A stretch of 14,095 bases of DNA, from the NCBI GenBank assembly GCA_029556045.1, contig JAKQGS010000087.1, positions 1 through 14,095 of the forward strand, in the 5' to 3' direction. Shown in pieces: positions 13,546-14,095 of the stretch; position 1 is the first letter of the stretch; every line of letters begins with the position of its first letter. Position numbers and translations under genes: made by a program. The DNA is from Pseudomonadota bacterium (GTDB lineage: Bacteria; Bdellovibrionota; Oligoflexia; Oligoflexales; Oligoflexaceae). The notes below the pieces were generated by a model. It was not told where the DNA came from. It saw nothing but the letters and a program-made list of their open reading frames with translations, and searched no databases.

Positions 13546-14095
13546 TCATGTATCCACCAGATGCCGCGCTCGCTCTTCCGTCAGACGACGGATCTCCCGC
13601 AGTATGATCTCGCGGGCCAGGTCGTTAAAGTGTTTGGCGCTATATCGTTCGACAGCTTCCCGCACCAGCACCGCCAATTCCTTTTCCACCAGATCCTCCA
13701 GCTGTCGGCGGATCTCGTCACTGATCCACTGGGGATCGAAGATTTCTGACGAGGCCGCAGCGGGAGGTGACTGCCGCGGCGGTGGGGGGGTAGCTGTCGA
13801 GGCCCGTGAGGTTTTACCGGTGCGGATCGGTTCGGGTTCGATGGGAAATTCCTGATACCCGCTACCCAAGGGAGTTTCTTCGTAGGTGCTTCGTTTGGTG
13901 TCTTCCCGCCCATTCGTGCGACGGGATGGAGGGGGCGGTGGGGCAAATATCCCAGGACCTTCATCTTCAGCATCTGCTGCGTATTCCGGCTGCCCCTGCC
14001 AGGGTGCAATCTCTGGCTCGTCGTCTATTGAAAAGGCTTTTTCACCGCGTCGACGGGGCTCCACAGGAATACGCTCCATCCCGGATGACGGCGCA
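13546..14095 (-). CDS. Disordered protein with helical C-terminus (5' end uncertain)
   Basis: The frame is open to the right edge. An ATG at 14079 would give 177 aa, but it lacks a clear SD and the frame continues upstream without a stop (GCG CCG TCA TCC GGG), so the true start may lie outside the window. Residues about 1-112 are low in hydrophobics and rich in Pro, Glu, Asp and Arg, with two proline runs, and are probably disordered. Residues 116-172 form an amphipathic helical region (EIRRQLEDLVEKEL, then LAREIILREIRRL). That layout, a disordered acidic/Pro-rich stretch followed by a short conserved helical tail, recalls PopZ/DUF2497-type polar scaffolds and the tails of some response regulators. 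I cannot confirm homology. There is no membrane segment. The gene lies 82 nt before nadC on the same strand. Confidence 0.65.
   Translation of the reverse strand, partial: APSSGMERIPVEPRRRGEKAFSIDDEPEIAPWQGQPEYAADAEDEGPGIFAPPPPPSRRTNGREDTKRSTYEETPLGSGYQEFPIEPEPIRTGKTSRASTATPPPPRQSPPAAASSEIFDPQWISDEIRRQLEDLVEKELAVLVREAVERYSAKHFNDLAREIILREIRRLTEERARHLVDT

Noticed and set aside
1..14095. CRISPR arrays, tRNA/rRNA genes, transposase genes
   Set aside because: No regularly spaced repeats, no tRNA-like cloverleaf and no rRNA or transposase motifs were seen on either strand.

Overview
The window carries ordinary chromosomal genes of a Gram-negative bacterium, with three accessory patches set among them. 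Evidence for a Gram-negative: several Sec signal peptides, a lipoprotein with a lipobox, and a ThiI with a C-terminal rhodanese domain. The nadC / biotin ligase / type III pantothenate kinase cluster suggests a proteobacterium; a deltaproteobacterial or magnetococcal-like relative is my guess and is not proven by the sequence. Most of the window is moderately GC-rich. The toxin-antitoxin pair (about 3112-3850) and the two-ATPase block (about 8264-10980) are visibly richer in A+T.

Layout. 1-1250 (-): the start of a degenerate receiver plus TPR protein that leaves the window on the left. 1497-3089 (+): a secreted orphan protein, then a PEBP/YbhB-family protein. 3112-3817 (-): an intact MntA/HepT toxin-antitoxin pair. 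3971-5428 (-): thiI. 5653-6659 (+): a small lipoprotein and a DOMON-like protein, apparently one operon. 6718-6844: a 127-bp element with near-perfect 23-bp inverted ends. 6869-8176 (+): a cysteine-rich secreted protein with an internal duplication. 8264-10868 (-): two AAA+ ATPases of different families, each with a winged-helix-like segment and a nuclease-like C-terminus, and each with palindromic DNA over its predicted promoter. 11083-13463 (-): nadC followed by a BirA-CoaX fusion, ending in a good intrinsic terminator. 13546-14095 (-): a disordered protein with a helical C-terminus, possibly truncated by the window edge.

How the genes fit together. nadC and birA-coaX overlap by ATGA and would jointly supply NAD, protein biotinylation and CoA. 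ThiI supplies sulfur for tRNA 4-thiouridine. MntA would silence HepT by adenylylating it. The two ATPases could be a defence or toxin-like module, but nothing in the sequence proves this.

The best candidates for something undescribed are: (1) the 50-bp near-palindrome at 9467-9516 that spans a near-consensus promoter; (2) the three half-sites at the promoter of the neighbouring ATPase; (3) the 127-bp palindromic element; and (4) the duplicated secreted protein. No gene-free stretch exceeds 300 bases. The longest are 1251-1496, 10869-11082 and 6660-6868, and their contents are listed.
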